Shown one piece after another: positions 45,716 to 53,777 of a DNA stretch of 64,000 nucleotides (position 1 is the stretch's first letter; each line of letters opens with the position of its first letter). The translations under genes and the position numbers were made by a program. Source of the DNA: Spirochaetaceae bacterium bin103 (GTDB taxonomy: Bacteria; Spirochaetota; Spirochaetia; SZUA-6; Bin103); assembly GCA_002238925.1 (NCBI GenBank), contig MPNH01000002.1, forward strand, positions 62,001-126,000. Direction: 5' to 3'. The notes under the pieces are model-generated. The model did not search any database. It had not been told where the DNA came from and saw nothing but the letters and a program-made list of their open reading frames with translations.

Positions 45716-46659
45716 AAGCTGTTGCTCGAAATGCGCCTGGCCGCGGCGTTCACGCCAACGAGCAGGATGAAGTTTATGACCGAGTTGAACAGCCCGACCG
45801 CGGACGCGAAGCTGAAACTGGCGTTGATGATCCCGATCTTGTAGACGTAGGTCTGGATGATCTCCGACGCCGAAATGTTCACCGGGTTCTGCAGCAGGTA
45901 GATCTTCTCGAAGCCCACCTCCATGATCTCGCCGAACTCCAGGATGAGCAGAATCACCATCACCGGCATGATGCCGGGAATGTCCACGTGGATGATCTTC
46001 TGCAGACGCGACGCCCCGTCGATGCGCGCCGCCTCGTACAGCTCGGGATTGATGGCCGCGAGCGCGGCCATGTAGATAATGGCGCCGTAGCCGGCGTGCT
46101 GCCAGATGTCGGAGAGGGCGTACACGAACTTGAAGTGGCTGGCCACCGCCAGGTAGTTGACCGGCTGCACTCCCGCCGCCCGCATCAGCACGCCGAACAG
46201 GCCGAGCCGCGGGTTTAGGAACAGGATGATCATCGACGCCATCACCACCGTGGAGATGAAGTGCGGCGCGTAGGTGACCATCTGCACCGAGCGCTTGAAG
46301 GAGCGTTGGCTGATCTCGTTGAGCGCCAGCGCCAGGATGATCGGCGCCGGGAAGCCGAGCAGCAGCCGGGTGAGGCTGATGGAGAAGGTGTTCTCGATCA
46401 GCCGCCTGAAGCTCGGCGACTCGAAGAAGCGCGTGAACTCGCGCAATCCCACCCACGGGCTGCCCCACATGCCCTCGATAACGTTGAAGTCCCGGAACGC
46501 GATCTGGGCGCCCACCATGGGCACGTACTTGAAGATGACGATGTACGCCATAGGCACCAGCACCAGCAGGTAGTACTCCCAGTGCTTGAGGATGCGCCTG
46601 CCGACTTTCGTCGCACTGCGCCTGCGCGCGGATGTGACAGCTTGGACGTCAGTCGGCAT
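45709..46659 (-). CDS. ABC transporter permease, LplB type (MalF-like)
   Basis: The 316-residue permease from ATG at 46659 (a GTG at 46689 is alternative) has the first helix EYYLLVLVPMAYIVIFKYVP and GAQIAFRDFNVIEGMWGSPWV. It also has NTFSISLTRLLLGFPAPIIL, the coupling loop INPELYEAARIDGASRLQKI and a C-terminal AARRISSNSLW; the R-x-x-S-x-x-S-L/I-W ending is a reliable LplB hallmark. It is the first gene of the importer unit. An ATPase/DUF4143 gene ends 82 bases upstream. Confidence 0.94.
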   Translation of the reverse strand: MPTDVQAVTSARRRSATKVGRRILKHWEYYLLVLVPMAYIVIFKYVPMVGAQIAFRDFNVIEGMWGSPWVGLREFTRFFESPSFRRLIENTFSISLTRLLLGFPAPIILALALNEISQRSFKRSVQMVTYAPHFISTVVMASMIILFLNPRLGLFGVLMRAAGVQPVNYLAVASHFKFVYALSDIWQHAGYGAIIYMAALAAINPELYEAARIDGASRLQKIIHVDIPGIMPVMVILLILEFGEIMEVGFEKIYLLQNPVNISASEIIQTYVYKIGIINASFSFASAVGLFNSVINFILLVGVNAAARRISSNSLW

Positions 46660-46741
46660 CGTAACGAACAGTGCTAACCGATCCGCCACCCCCTGTCAAA
46701 CACGACTGCGCCCCGGGCGTCACCGCGCAGACTCACCACGA

Positions 46742-47905
46742 CTACTCGTCCAGAATCTCGCCATTCCATAGGGCAGCCAGGAATTCTCGCACCGGGAGCA
46801 GTTCGATGCCATCGACGATCCGCGGCGCCGACTCGCCACACACGACAATGCGCCTGCGCAGCGGCGCTTCCTCGGCCAGCCGCCGCAGCCCGGTCAGGTC
46901 GCGCGGAATGACGGAGCCGCTGGCCTTCACCTCAATCGCCACGCTGTCGCCGACCACGAAGTCGACCTCCGAACCGTCGGCCGTACGCCAGAACGTGAGT
47001 GGACGGGTGTCACGGGTGTAACCGAGCCGGGCGCTCAACTCGCAATAGACGAGGTGCTCAAGAGCGCGTCCGAATGCGGCGCTTCCCGCCTCGATTCGCG
47101 TGATCCCGGCCAGGACGTTGGCGACCCCAACGTCAAACAGGTAGAACTTGGCGTGCGACACCGGTTTGCGGCTCGCCCGCTTCGGGGTAAATGGCCTGAC
47201 CAGCTCGCCCACCAGCGTGTCATCCAGCACCTGGAAGTACTCGCGGACCGTGCGCGCGGGCACGGCGGCATCGGACGCCAGCCGCTCGAATACCACCTGC
47301 TGGCCGCAGCCGAGCGCCGCGGCGGTCAGAAAACGCGAGAACCGCTCCACCCCGCGCACCAATCCCTCTGCCTGGATTTCCAGTTGCAGGTAGCTGCCGC
47401 AATAGGCACGCAGGTCCTCGACCGGGTCGTCGGAATAGTAGATGGATGGGACGCCGCCCACATTGATGGCCCGCATCAGGTCCCAGTCCGGCACTTCAGC
47501 CGAAACGAACGGGAACAGGCGGCGTATGCGGGCGCGGCCGCCGAGCAGGTTGACTCCGCCTCGGCGCAGCTTGGCGGGGCTGCTGGCAGCCAGTACGAAT
47601 TGCAGTCCCCGTGATTCGATAAGATCGTGCACCTCATCGAGCAGACTGGGCAGCTTCTGAATCTCGTCGATGATTACCGGTGCCCGCGATCGAGCGACCG
47701 CGGCCAGCTCCTGCCGCAGCCGCCCCGGCTCACGGGAGAGCCGGAGGAACACCTCGCCGCGGAGCAGATTGAACTCCGGAGCATGCGGAAAGAGCGCCTT
47801 CAGGTACGTTGTCTTGCCGGTCTGCCGGGGGCCGAACAGGAATACGGACCGGTCACGAAGATCGGATGCCAGATCAAGACGACGAGGTACGGTCGGCCCG
47901 GTCAT
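46742..47905 (-). CDS. AAA-type ATPase with DUF4143 C-terminal domain
   Basis: The 387-residue protein has Walker A FLFGPRQTGKTTYLKAL (about residues 22-38), Walker B RAPVIIDEIQKLPSLLDEVH and a sensor-like FVLAASSPAKLRRGGVNLLGG; the usual T-G-S-S-A is A-S-S-P-A here. The DUF4143 half has AARTVREYFQVLDDTLVGEL-like helices (PARTVREYFQVLDDTLVGEL), KFYLFDVGVANVLAG, and a nuclease-like end DGSEVDFVVGDSVAIEVKAS with Asp and Glu-x-Lys. Members are widespread orphan ATPases of unknown role, often in variable regions. It is intact, unlike the paralogous ATPase gene at the other side of the LplABC importer. Confidence 0.9.
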   Translation of the reverse strand: MTGPTVPRRLDLASDLRDRSVFLFGPRQTGKTTYLKALFPHAPEFNLLRGEVFLRLSREPGRLRQELAAVARSRAPVIIDEIQKLPSLLDEVHDLIESRGLQFVLAASSPAKLRRGGVNLLGGRARIRRLFPFVSAEVPDWDLMRAINVGGVPSIYYSDDPVEDLRAYCGSYLQLEIQAEGLVRGVERFSRFLTAAALGCGQQVVFERLASDAAVPARTVREYFQVLDDTLVGELVRPFTPKRASRKPVSHAKFYLFDVGVANVLAGITRIEAGSAAFGRALEHLVYCELSARLGYTRDTRPLTFWRTADGSEVDFVVGDSVAIEVKASGSVIPRDLTGLRRLAEEAPLRRRIVVCGESAPRIVDGIELLPVREFLAALWNGEILDE

Positions 47906-48018
47906 ATCCCGATCTTACTCCCACCTCTCGGAATATCGCAACTGTTCTGCGGGAAATAGATACTTGTCGGCAATGCACTTGCGGATATTGCAGCGCTGTT
48001 GGTCTGGCTGCTCGATCG

Positions 48019-49113
48019 CTAAATCTCGGCTTCGAAGTCGATGATTGCGCGGATTACCTCGCCGGCCTTCATCGCCTCGAAGCCCTCGTTGATCTGCTCC
48101 AGGCGGATGCGCTGGGAGATCCAATCGTCCAGGTGCAGGCGGCCCTGCAGGTACAGCTCGATGAGGCGCGGCATGTCGACGCGAAAGCGGTTGGAGCCCA
48201 TGGAGCAACCCTGCAGCTTGCGCTCGCCGAGCAGGGCATACCCGAGCAGTTCGACTTTCTCGCCGACCGGTATCAGGCCCACGATGGTGGCGGTGCCGCC
48301 GACCGCGAGCATCTGAAACGCCTGCTCGGCAGCCGATTTCAGGCCGATGCACTCGAGTGCGTGGTGGACCCCGCCGCTGGTCATTTCGATGATCCGCTCG
48401 ACCGGGTCGCCGTCGGCCGGGTTTACCAGGTCGGTCGCTCCGAGCCTGGTGGCGGTCTGCAGCTTGGCCGGGTTGGTGTCGACCGCGATGATGCGCCCCG
48501 CGCCGGCGATCCAGGCGCCGTTGACCGCCGCCATGCCGACGCCGCCGCAACCGATCACCGCCACCGTCTCGCCCGGCCGCACATTGGCCGTGTTCACCGC
48601 GGCGCCGAAGCCGGTCATCACTCCGCATCCGATCAGCGCAGCGCGGTCGAACGGCATGTCGTCGCGTATCTTCACAATCGCGTTCTCGTGCACCAGCATC
48701 TGCTCCGCGAACGAAGACAGGTTGGAAAACGTGTGCAGCCGTCCCGGCTTGTCCCACTCCAGGCGATCCGACTTGCCGGGCTCCAGCTTCACGTCGGTGT
48801 TGATGCACAGCGCCGGGCGCCCGGAGGTGCAGTTCTCGCAGATGCCGCAGAACACCGACAGGCAGGTAATGACGCGGTCGCCGGGCTTCACGTAGGTCAC
48901 CTCGGAGCCCACCTGCTCGACCACCGCCGACGACTCGTGTCCGAGCACGGCAGGCAGAGGCCACTGGTACAGCCCCTCCATGAAGTGCAGATCGGAGTGG
49001 CACAGGCCCGCCACCGCGGTGCGCAGCAGCACCTCGCGCGCAGCCGGCTTGCGGACGCGAATCTCCTCGATCACGAGCGGCTGGTGCGCCTCGTACAGAA
49101 CGGCAGCTTTCAT
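48019..49113 (-). CDS. Zinc-dependent alcohol dehydrogenase (class III-like MDR)
   Basis: The 364-residue enzyme has the catalytic-zinc Cys in AVAGLCHSDLHF (about residues 31-42), GHESSAVVEQVG, and the structural-zinc cysteines in VFCGICENCTSGRPALC (four Cys). The NAD Rossmann motif is AVIGCGGVGMAAVNGAWIAG followed by IIAVDTNPAKL (Asp for NAD). All zinc ligands are present. Such enzymes oxidise alcohols or formaldehyde conjugates. ATG at 49113 is used; the open frame extends upstream without support. It is divergent from a PhyH oxygenase gene with 51 bases between the starts, suggesting a shared control region. Confidence 0.93.
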   Translation of the reverse strand: MKAAVLYEAHQPLVIEEIRVRKPAAREVLLRTAVAGLCHSDLHFMEGLYQWPLPAVLGHESSAVVEQVGSEVTYVKPGDRVITCLSVFCGICENCTSGRPALCINTDVKLEPGKSDRLEWDKPGRLHTFSNLSSFAEQMLVHENAIVKIRDDMPFDRAALIGCGVMTGFGAAVNTANVRPGETVAVIGCGGVGMAAVNGAWIAGAGRIIAVDTNPAKLQTATRLGATDLVNPADGDPVERIIEMTSGGVHHALECIGLKSAAEQAFQMLAVGGTATIVGLIPVGEKVELLGYALLGERKLQGCSMGSNRFRVDMPRLIELYLQGRLHLDDWISQRIRLEQINEGFEAMKAGEVIRAIIDFEAEI

Positions 49114-49164
49114 GGGGCAGCACAATACACCCGCCAGCCGGCATGCGGATATAGTGTCGGCGTC

Positions 49165-49968
49165 ATGCCAGTGACCACCGTGGCCACGTGCATCATTCCA
49201 GACAACGCCGAGCAACTGCTCGAAGATCGCGGCTACTTCGTGATCCGGAATGTCCTCGGTCAGGAAGCCGTCCAATCGGTGCGCACGGAAATAGACCGCA
49301 TCATCGCGGTTGAAGATGGATTTCAGTTGGACAGGAACCGTGTCGACGGCACCGTGCGCGGCGGCGCCGCCGGGGTGCGCGCCGTGCGTGACCGCTTCTT
49401 CCGGAGCGCGGCGCTGTGGGAACACTGGTTCACCGCCGAGCACGTGGTGGAGGTGCAGCGCCGGTTCGTGGGCGAGAACGTGCGGCTTCAGGGTACGTCG
49501 TTCTTTGCCAAGGCGGCGGGGATCGGCGAGCCCACGCCGTGGCACCAGGACATCTGGCTGTGGGCGCGCGATCCGGTTGACCCCACCCGCCGGTACAAGC
49601 TGCGGCACGGCAGCTGCTGGATTGCCCTGGAGCCGGTCGACCTGTCCAACGGCTGTCTCCGCCTGGTCCCGGGCAGCCACAAGGGCGCGATCGTCGAGCA
49701 CGTGCAGTACGACGACTCGGTGCATCCCGAGATACCGCGAGAGCTGGCCGGCGGCGCCGCCGCGGTTGCCGTCCCCCTCGATACCGGCGACGCCGTGTTC
49801 TGGCATCCGAAGATGTGGCACATGAGCCCGCCGAATACGTCCGATCGGACGCGGTGGGGCGGCGTCATCGTGTCCATCCCCGACAACATGGCCGAGGGCG
49901 CCGGGCAGACCGACCGGCCGTACCTGCTCAAGGACGGCAAGGTGTGCGCCCGGCCGCAACTTGGGTGA
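49165..49968 (+). CDS. Phytanoyl-CoA dioxygenase (PhyH)-family oxygenase
   Basis: The 267-residue protein opens MPVTTVATCIIPDNAEQLLE and has LEDRGYFVIRNVLG, then the iron triad His127-x-Asp129 in TPWHQDIWLWA and His219 in KMWHMSPPNTS. NGCLRLVPGSHKGAIVEH and VPLDTGDAVFWHPKMW are typical. The Arg for 2-oxoglutarate is likely in the TSDRTRWGGVIV segment. It is not closely similar to the PhyH protein at 21461-22519, so it is a distinct paralogue. The divergent dehydrogenase could oxidise its alcohol product. Confidence 0.92.
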   Translation: MPVTTVATCIIPDNAEQLLEDRGYFVIRNVLGQEAVQSVRTEIDRIIAVEDGFQLDRNRVDGTVRGGAAGVRAVRDRFFRSAALWEHWFTAEHVVEVQRRFVGENVRLQGTSFFAKAAGIGEPTPWHQDIWLWARDPVDPTRRYKLRHGSCWIALEPVDLSNGCLRLVPGSHKGAIVEHVQYDDSVHPEIPRELAGGAAAVAVPLDTGDAVFWHPKMWHMSPPNTSDRTRWGGVIVSIPDNMAEGAGQTDRPYLLKDGKVCARPQLG

Positions 49969-50013
49969 CGCGCGACGAACAGCGCTAAGAGCGCACAGCG
50001 CTCAGGGAAGAAG

Positions 50014-50086
50014 CTCCCCCGGACAGACTCGAACTGCCGACATGGTGGTTAACAGCCACCCGCTCTACCAACTGAGCTACAGGGGA
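50014..50086 (-). tRNA. tRNA-Asn (anticodon GTT)
   Basis: The 73-base cloverleaf runs from T at 50086 to discriminator G at 50014. The acceptor stem TCCCCTG pairs with CGGGGGA, the D arm contains AGCTCAGTTGGTAGAGC, the anticodon stem GGTGG/CCACC encloses loop CTGTTAA with anticodon GTT, and the T loop is GTTCGAGTC. G73 suits asparagine. No CCA is encoded. Confidence 0.97.
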
Positions 50087-50121
50087 TTGACGGCCACGGC
50101 GTGCGTAGCCCGCAGCTCATA

Positions 50122-50150
50122 TTAGTAACCGAATCTGCCGAAGCTGTCAA
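50122..50150 (-). promoter_or_regulatory. Promoter for tRNA-Asn
   Basis: On the minus strand TTGACA (50150-50145) is followed after 17 bases by TACTAA (50127-50122), about 36 bases before the tRNA 5' end. The -35 box is a perfect match; the -10 is imperfect but lies in a clear AT-rich patch (TTACTAATAT). Confidence 0.55.
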
Positions 50151-50224
50151 TATCGGACTCCGTGGGAGGGGGCCGTCTTGAAGCGCCAGCGCGAACAGCG
50201 CCGTTGCAAGAGGTGGAGGACCAG

Positions 50225-50575
50225 ATGAATACGTTACCCGTCGGCACCGATCCGTTTCGCTGCGTTGCCCTGCAGTACCTGGTGATCGCATTTTCGCGGC
50301 TCCGGGTGCGCGAAGAGGCGCTGCGCTGCCTCGATGACCTGCTGTCTTACTTGTCCGCGGACCCGGAGGCGGCTCTGCCCGAGGGCGGCACCTGCGGCGA
50401 ACTGGCGCTGGATTACCTGCACAACCTGCAAATCGCCGGACGGCACGCCGAGTACGACTTCCGCTGGCTGCACGGCGACCGCCAGCTGCAGCACCTGCTC
50501 GAGCACTACCGGGTCATGCTGGAACCGGAGGCGCCGCCGCACGTGCCCATGAGCGTGCCTGCGCACGCACGCTGA
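50225..50575 (+). CDS. Small hypothetical protein
   Basis: I do not recognise the family. The 116-residue soluble protein is mainly helical: RCVALQYLVIAFSRLRVREE, ALRCLDDLLSYLSADPEA, ELALDYLHNLQIAG and LQHLLEHYRVMLEPEA. The C-terminal tail is Pro/His-rich and likely disordered. ATG at 50225 is supported by GGTGGAGGACC about five bases upstream. It sits alone between the divergent tRNA gene and the flavin oxidoreductase gene 60 bases downstream. Codon use resembles that of its GC-rich neighbours, and the antisense frames give no better protein. Confidence 0.65.
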   Translation: MNTLPVGTDPFRCVALQYLVIAFSRLRVREEALRCLDDLLSYLSADPEAALPEGGTCGELALDYLHNLQIAGRHAEYDFRWLHGDRQLQHLLEHYRVMLEPEAPPHVPMSVPAHAR

Positions 50576-50635
50576 TCGCCGCGTCGCCCGGCGCAGCGGC
50601 TTGAACGTTCCCGGATCTGACGTATATTGACCGCC

Positions 50636-51718
50636 ATGAAGCTGGGCATGTTCATGATGCCGCTGCATCCGCCGGCCAAGGACCGCACCGCGTGCTTCGA
50701 CGAAGACATCGAGCAGGTGGTGCGGGCCGAGGCGCTCGGCTTCACCGAGGCGTGGATCGGGCAGCACCACTCGGTGGCGTGGGAGCCAATCCCGTCCAAC
50801 GACCTGTTCATTGCCAACCTGCTGCCGCGCACCTCCACCATCCGCCTCGGCACCGGCGTGTCGATCCTCCCCCATCATCACCCGGTCAACGTCGCGGTAC
50901 GGCTGGCGTTTCTGGACCATCTGTCGCGCGGGCGCATCAACGTCGGCTTCGGGCAGAGCGGCGTGCCGACCGACTGGGAATTGTTCGACCTGCCCGATCC
51001 CGGCACCCAGGGGCTGATGACCCTGGAGGGGATGGACCTGGTCATGAAGCTGTGGCAGAGCGAGGCGCCGTTTGATTTTCGCGGGCGGTTCTGGCACGTG
51101 CGGGCGGACGAGCCCGACCGCGAGTTGGGCGTCGGGGTGATGCTCAAGCCGTACCAGCAGCCGCATCCTCCCATCGCCATGAGTGTGATCAAGGCGGGCT
51201 CGCGGGCGGCACACACCGCCGGCGAGCGCGGCTTCATACCGATCAGCACCAACCTGGTGCCCGACTCGACGCTCGCCTCGCACTGGGAAACTTACTGCGC
51301 CGGCGCCGCCGCTGCCGGGCGCCCGCTGCCCGACCGCGGCGTGTGGCGGGTGGCGCGCAGCATGTTCGTGGCGGACAGCGACGCCGAGGCGTGGGACCAC
51401 GCGCGCGGCGGTTCCTTCGCCGCCTCGCTCGACTACCTGATCAAGATTCTCACCGCCGGGGGTGTGCTGCAGGTGATGAAGGAGCACCCCGATCAACCGG
51501 ACGCGGAGATCACCGTGGAATACGCGCTCAGCAGGCTCTGTATCATCGGCAGCGCGGCCACCTGCAGCGAGCGCCTGCGCGCCCTGCAGGAGGTCACCGG
51601 CGGCTTCGGCACCCTGCTGATGATTGCCCACGACTGGGACGACCGCGCGCGCTGGATCCGCTCCCTGGAACTGCTGGCACGCACCGTCGTGCCGGCGGTG
51701 CCGGCGCATGGCGATTGA
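50636..51718 (+). CDS. LLM-class (luciferase-like) flavin-dependent monooxygenase
   Basis: The 360-residue protein opens MKLGMFMMPLHPPAKDRT and has ALGFTEAWIGQHHSVAWEP, typical of the EntA/DszA-like LLM branch. It also has RLGTGVSILPHHHPVNVAVR, LDHLSRGRINVGFGQSG, QQPHPPIAMSVIKAGSRAAH, and a long C-terminus. The core is a TIM-like barrel using reduced FMN. ATG at 50636 fits MKLGMF as the first strand. It overlaps the start of a flavin reductase gene by 11 bases. Together they form a two-component monooxygenase with the reductase supplying FMNH2. The substrate cannot be predicted. Confidence 0.92.
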   Translation: MKLGMFMMPLHPPAKDRTACFDEDIEQVVRAEALGFTEAWIGQHHSVAWEPIPSNDLFIANLLPRTSTIRLGTGVSILPHHHPVNVAVRLAFLDHLSRGRINVGFGQSGVPTDWELFDLPDPGTQGLMTLEGMDLVMKLWQSEAPFDFRGRFWHVRADEPDRELGVGVMLKPYQQPHPPIAMSVIKAGSRAAHTAGERGFIPISTNLVPDSTLASHWETYCAGAAAAGRPLPDRGVWRVARSMFVADSDAEAWDHARGGSFAASLDYLIKILTAGGVLQVMKEHPDQPDAEITVEYALSRLCIIGSAATCSERLRALQEVTGGFGTLLMIAHDWDDRARWIRSLELLARTVVPAVPAHGD

Positions 51719-52250
51719 CCGCGACGCTCAGCGCCGCATCATGGGACACTTCGCCACCGGCGTCACGGTGATCACCACCGGCGACCGCTCGGGGGTGGAG
51801 TGGGGCATGACCGCCAACTCCGTCACCTCGCTGTCGCTCGATCCGCCGCTGGTGTTGTTCGCCATCGATCTGCGCAACCGGATGGTCGAGCAGCTCGCTG
51901 CCACGCCGGCGTTCGCCATCAACATCCTGCGCGCCGACCAGGAGGCGATATCGCAACGGTTCGCCGCCCCCGGCCCCAAGGATTTCGCCGGCATCGAGAT
52001 CGACTTCGGCGTCAGCGGCGCGCCGATTTTCGCCGATTGCCTCGGGTTCCTGGACTGCGAGGTGCACCAGCGGCTGCCGGGCGGAGACCACGAGATCGTG
52101 GTCGGCAAGGCGGTCGGCGGCGCCCTGAGCGGCGGCAAACCGCTGCTGTTCTACGGCGGCGGCTACAACCGCATCGCCCATGCCCCGCCGCGCGGCGGCG
52201 CCCGCACCTACACCCTCGAAGAAAGCTACGACCACTTCGCCGCCTTTTAA
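51708..52250 (+). CDS. Flavin reductase (FMN-binding split-barrel)
   Basis: The 180-residue protein begins MAIDRDAQRRIMGHFATGVT and shows the HpaC/DIM6 pattern: FATGVTVITT, WGMTANSVTSLSLDPPLVLF, LAATPAFAINILRADQEAIS, RFAAPGPKDFAGI, LGFLDCEVHQRLPGGDHEIVV and PLLFYGGGYNR. This is the classic short-chain flavin reductase of two-component monooxygenases. It uses NAD(P)H to supply reduced flavin. It overlaps the preceding LLM oxygenase gene by 11 bases, so co-translation is likely, and the pair is very probably one functional unit. Confidence 0.94.
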   Translation: MAIDRDAQRRIMGHFATGVTVITTGDRSGVEWGMTANSVTSLSLDPPLVLFAIDLRNRMVEQLAATPAFAINILRADQEAISQRFAAPGPKDFAGIEIDFGVSGAPIFADCLGFLDCEVHQRLPGGDHEIVVGKAVGGALSGGKPLLFYGGGYNRIAHAPPRGGARTYTLEESYDHFAAF

Positions 52251-52307
52251 CTTAACGATGGTACTACGTACCACGCGGGTGCGGCTGGCGCCGGACTCGT
52301 TGTGCGG

Positions 52308-53165
52308 TCAGGCCACCGCGCGCTGCGCCGCCAGCAACATGGCGCGGCGGCCGAGCACGCGCGCAAGGCGGATGCGGTAGTCGGCCGACGCGTACGGGTC
52401 ACTGAGGGGATCGGCTATCTCAATGTCGGCGAGCGCGGCGTCGACACCCGCCTGCTCCGGCACTTCGCCGGACAATGCGGCCAGATCGATTGCAACCGGT
52501 ACCGGGCCGACGCCGCCGATGGCGAGCCGCGCCGATTCGCAGCGGCCGGCGCCATCGAGCGTCACCACCGCGGCCGCGCCACAGACCGCGTAGCCGGAGG
52601 CGGGATGCGGATGCTTGAGGTAGGCCGACCCGGTGCGGGCGCCGGCAGCAGGCACTTCCACGGCGGTGATGATCTCGTCCGACGCGAGGGCGGTAAGAAA
52701 CAGGTCGCTGAAAAACTGGTCAGCGGCCACCCACCGCTGGCCGACGGAGGACTGTAATTCCAGGCGCGCACCGGCCGCAACGAGCGCCGGCGGCGGATCG
52801 GAGGCGGGATCGGCGTGCGCGAGGTTGCCGCCCAGGGTGCCCCAGTTGCGCACCGCGGCATCGCCCACCTTGGCGCATGCCTCGGCCAGCAGCCGCGCAC
52901 CGGCGCATACCGTATCTGAACTCGCCACTTGATCGTGCGTAGCGAGCGATCCGATTCTGAGCGTGCTGCCCACCTGGGTGATGCCCTGCAACTCCGCCAC
53001 CCGGCCGATGTCGATCAGGACGGCGGGCTCCGCCAGCCGCAGCTTCAGCGCCGGCAGCAGGCTGTGTCCGCCGGCCAGGAACCGGCCATCGGGGTGCTCG
53101 GCCAGCGCCGCCAGCGCCTCGGCGACGCTCGCGACCCGCACGTAAGAGAAAGGCGCCGGATACAT
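52308..53165 (-). CDS. Molybdenum hydroxylase medium (FAD-binding) subunit, CoxM/XdhB family
   Basis: The 285-residue protein begins MYPAPFSYVRVASVAEALAA and shows the FAD motifs AGGHSLLPALKLRLAEP (about residues 32-48) and TLGGNLAHADPASD (about 110-123), plus a C-terminal CO-dehydrogenase flavoprotein domain (LASDEIITAVEVPA, YLKHPHPASGYAVCGAAAVV). It passes electrons from the 2Fe-2S subunit to an acceptor. The ATG overlaps the 2Fe-2S gene stop by one base. The catalytic large subunit is encoded divergently, beyond an ankyrin gene, at 55432. Confidence 0.94.
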   Translation of the reverse strand: MYPAPFSYVRVASVAEALAALAEHPDGRFLAGGHSLLPALKLRLAEPAVLIDIGRVAELQGITQVGSTLRIGSLATHDQVASSDTVCAGARLLAEACAKVGDAAVRNWGTLGGNLAHADPASDPPPALVAAGARLELQSSVGQRWVAADQFFSDLFLTALASDEIITAVEVPAAGARTGSAYLKHPHPASGYAVCGAAAVVTLDGAGRCESARLAIGGVGPVPVAIDLAALSGEVPEQAGVDAALADIEIADPLSDPYASADYRIRLARVLGRRAMLLAAQRAVA

Positions 53166-53644
53166 CAGCGCGCCGCCAGTGCCGCGGCAGCGGCGTGCAC
53201 GGCGTCGACAATGTTGGCATAACCCGTGCAGCGGCACAGGTTGCCCTTCAGGCCGGCTCGGATCTGCGCATCGGTGGGGCTCGGTTCGCGCTCCAGCAGG
53301 GCAACGGCAGCCAGCACCATGCCCGAGGTGCAGTAGCCGCACTGCACGCCGTGGTGGTGCCACAACTGCTCCTGCACCGGGTGCAGGGCGCCGTCCTGCG
53401 CCAGTCCTTCGATGGTGGTGACCGCGCGCCCGTCGGCTTGCGCGGCCAGCAGGGTGCACGCTTTGGTTGCGGCACCGTCGACCAGCACGGTGCAGGCGCC
53501 GCACAGGCTGGTTTCGCAGCCGACGTGGCTGCCGGTCAGGCCCAGCGCATCGCGCAGGAAGTGGATCAGCAGGGTGCGCGGCTCCACGGCGCGCTCGTAG
53601 CGCCGGCTGTTTACGGTAACGGAGATGGTGATCGATTCTGGCAC
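53165..53644 (-). CDS. Molybdenum hydroxylase small (2Fe-2S) subunit, CoxS/XdhC-type
   Basis: The 159-residue ferredoxin-like protein starts at GTG (MPESITISVTVNSRRYE). It has the plant-type cluster GCETSLCGACTVLVDG with a later Cys (KACTLL), and the second, C-terminal cluster VQCGYCTSGMVLAA and GNLCRCTGYANIVDAV. Both 2Fe-2S clusters are therefore intact. It links the molybdopterin large subunit to the FAD subunit. It is followed at once by the FAD-subunit gene (one-base overlap) and faces a divergent ankyrin-repeat gene 133 bases away. Confidence 0.95.
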   Translation of the reverse strand: MPESITISVTVNSRRYERAVEPRTLLIHFLRDALGLTGSHVGCETSLCGACTVLVDGAATKACTLLAAQADGRAVTTIEGLAQDGALHPVQEQLWHHHGVQCGYCTSGMVLAAVALLEREPSPTDAQIRAGLKGNLCRCTGYANIVDAVHAAAAALAAR

Positions 53645-53777
53645 GGCCCTACCCTACGGGTGCACCCGAGCGCTGGTCAATCGGCGCCGCGCTACGCGCT
53701 CGCTGCGCGCGGTGCGCCGTGTGTGCGTGCATCAAGGGGTGGACCGACCGGCAACGCTTCGGACAGGATGCTGCCCC

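Noticed and set aside
49979..50002. Repeated AGCGCT elements after the PhyH gene as a terminator
   Set aside because: There is no stable long stem and no T-tract, so no terminator is called.
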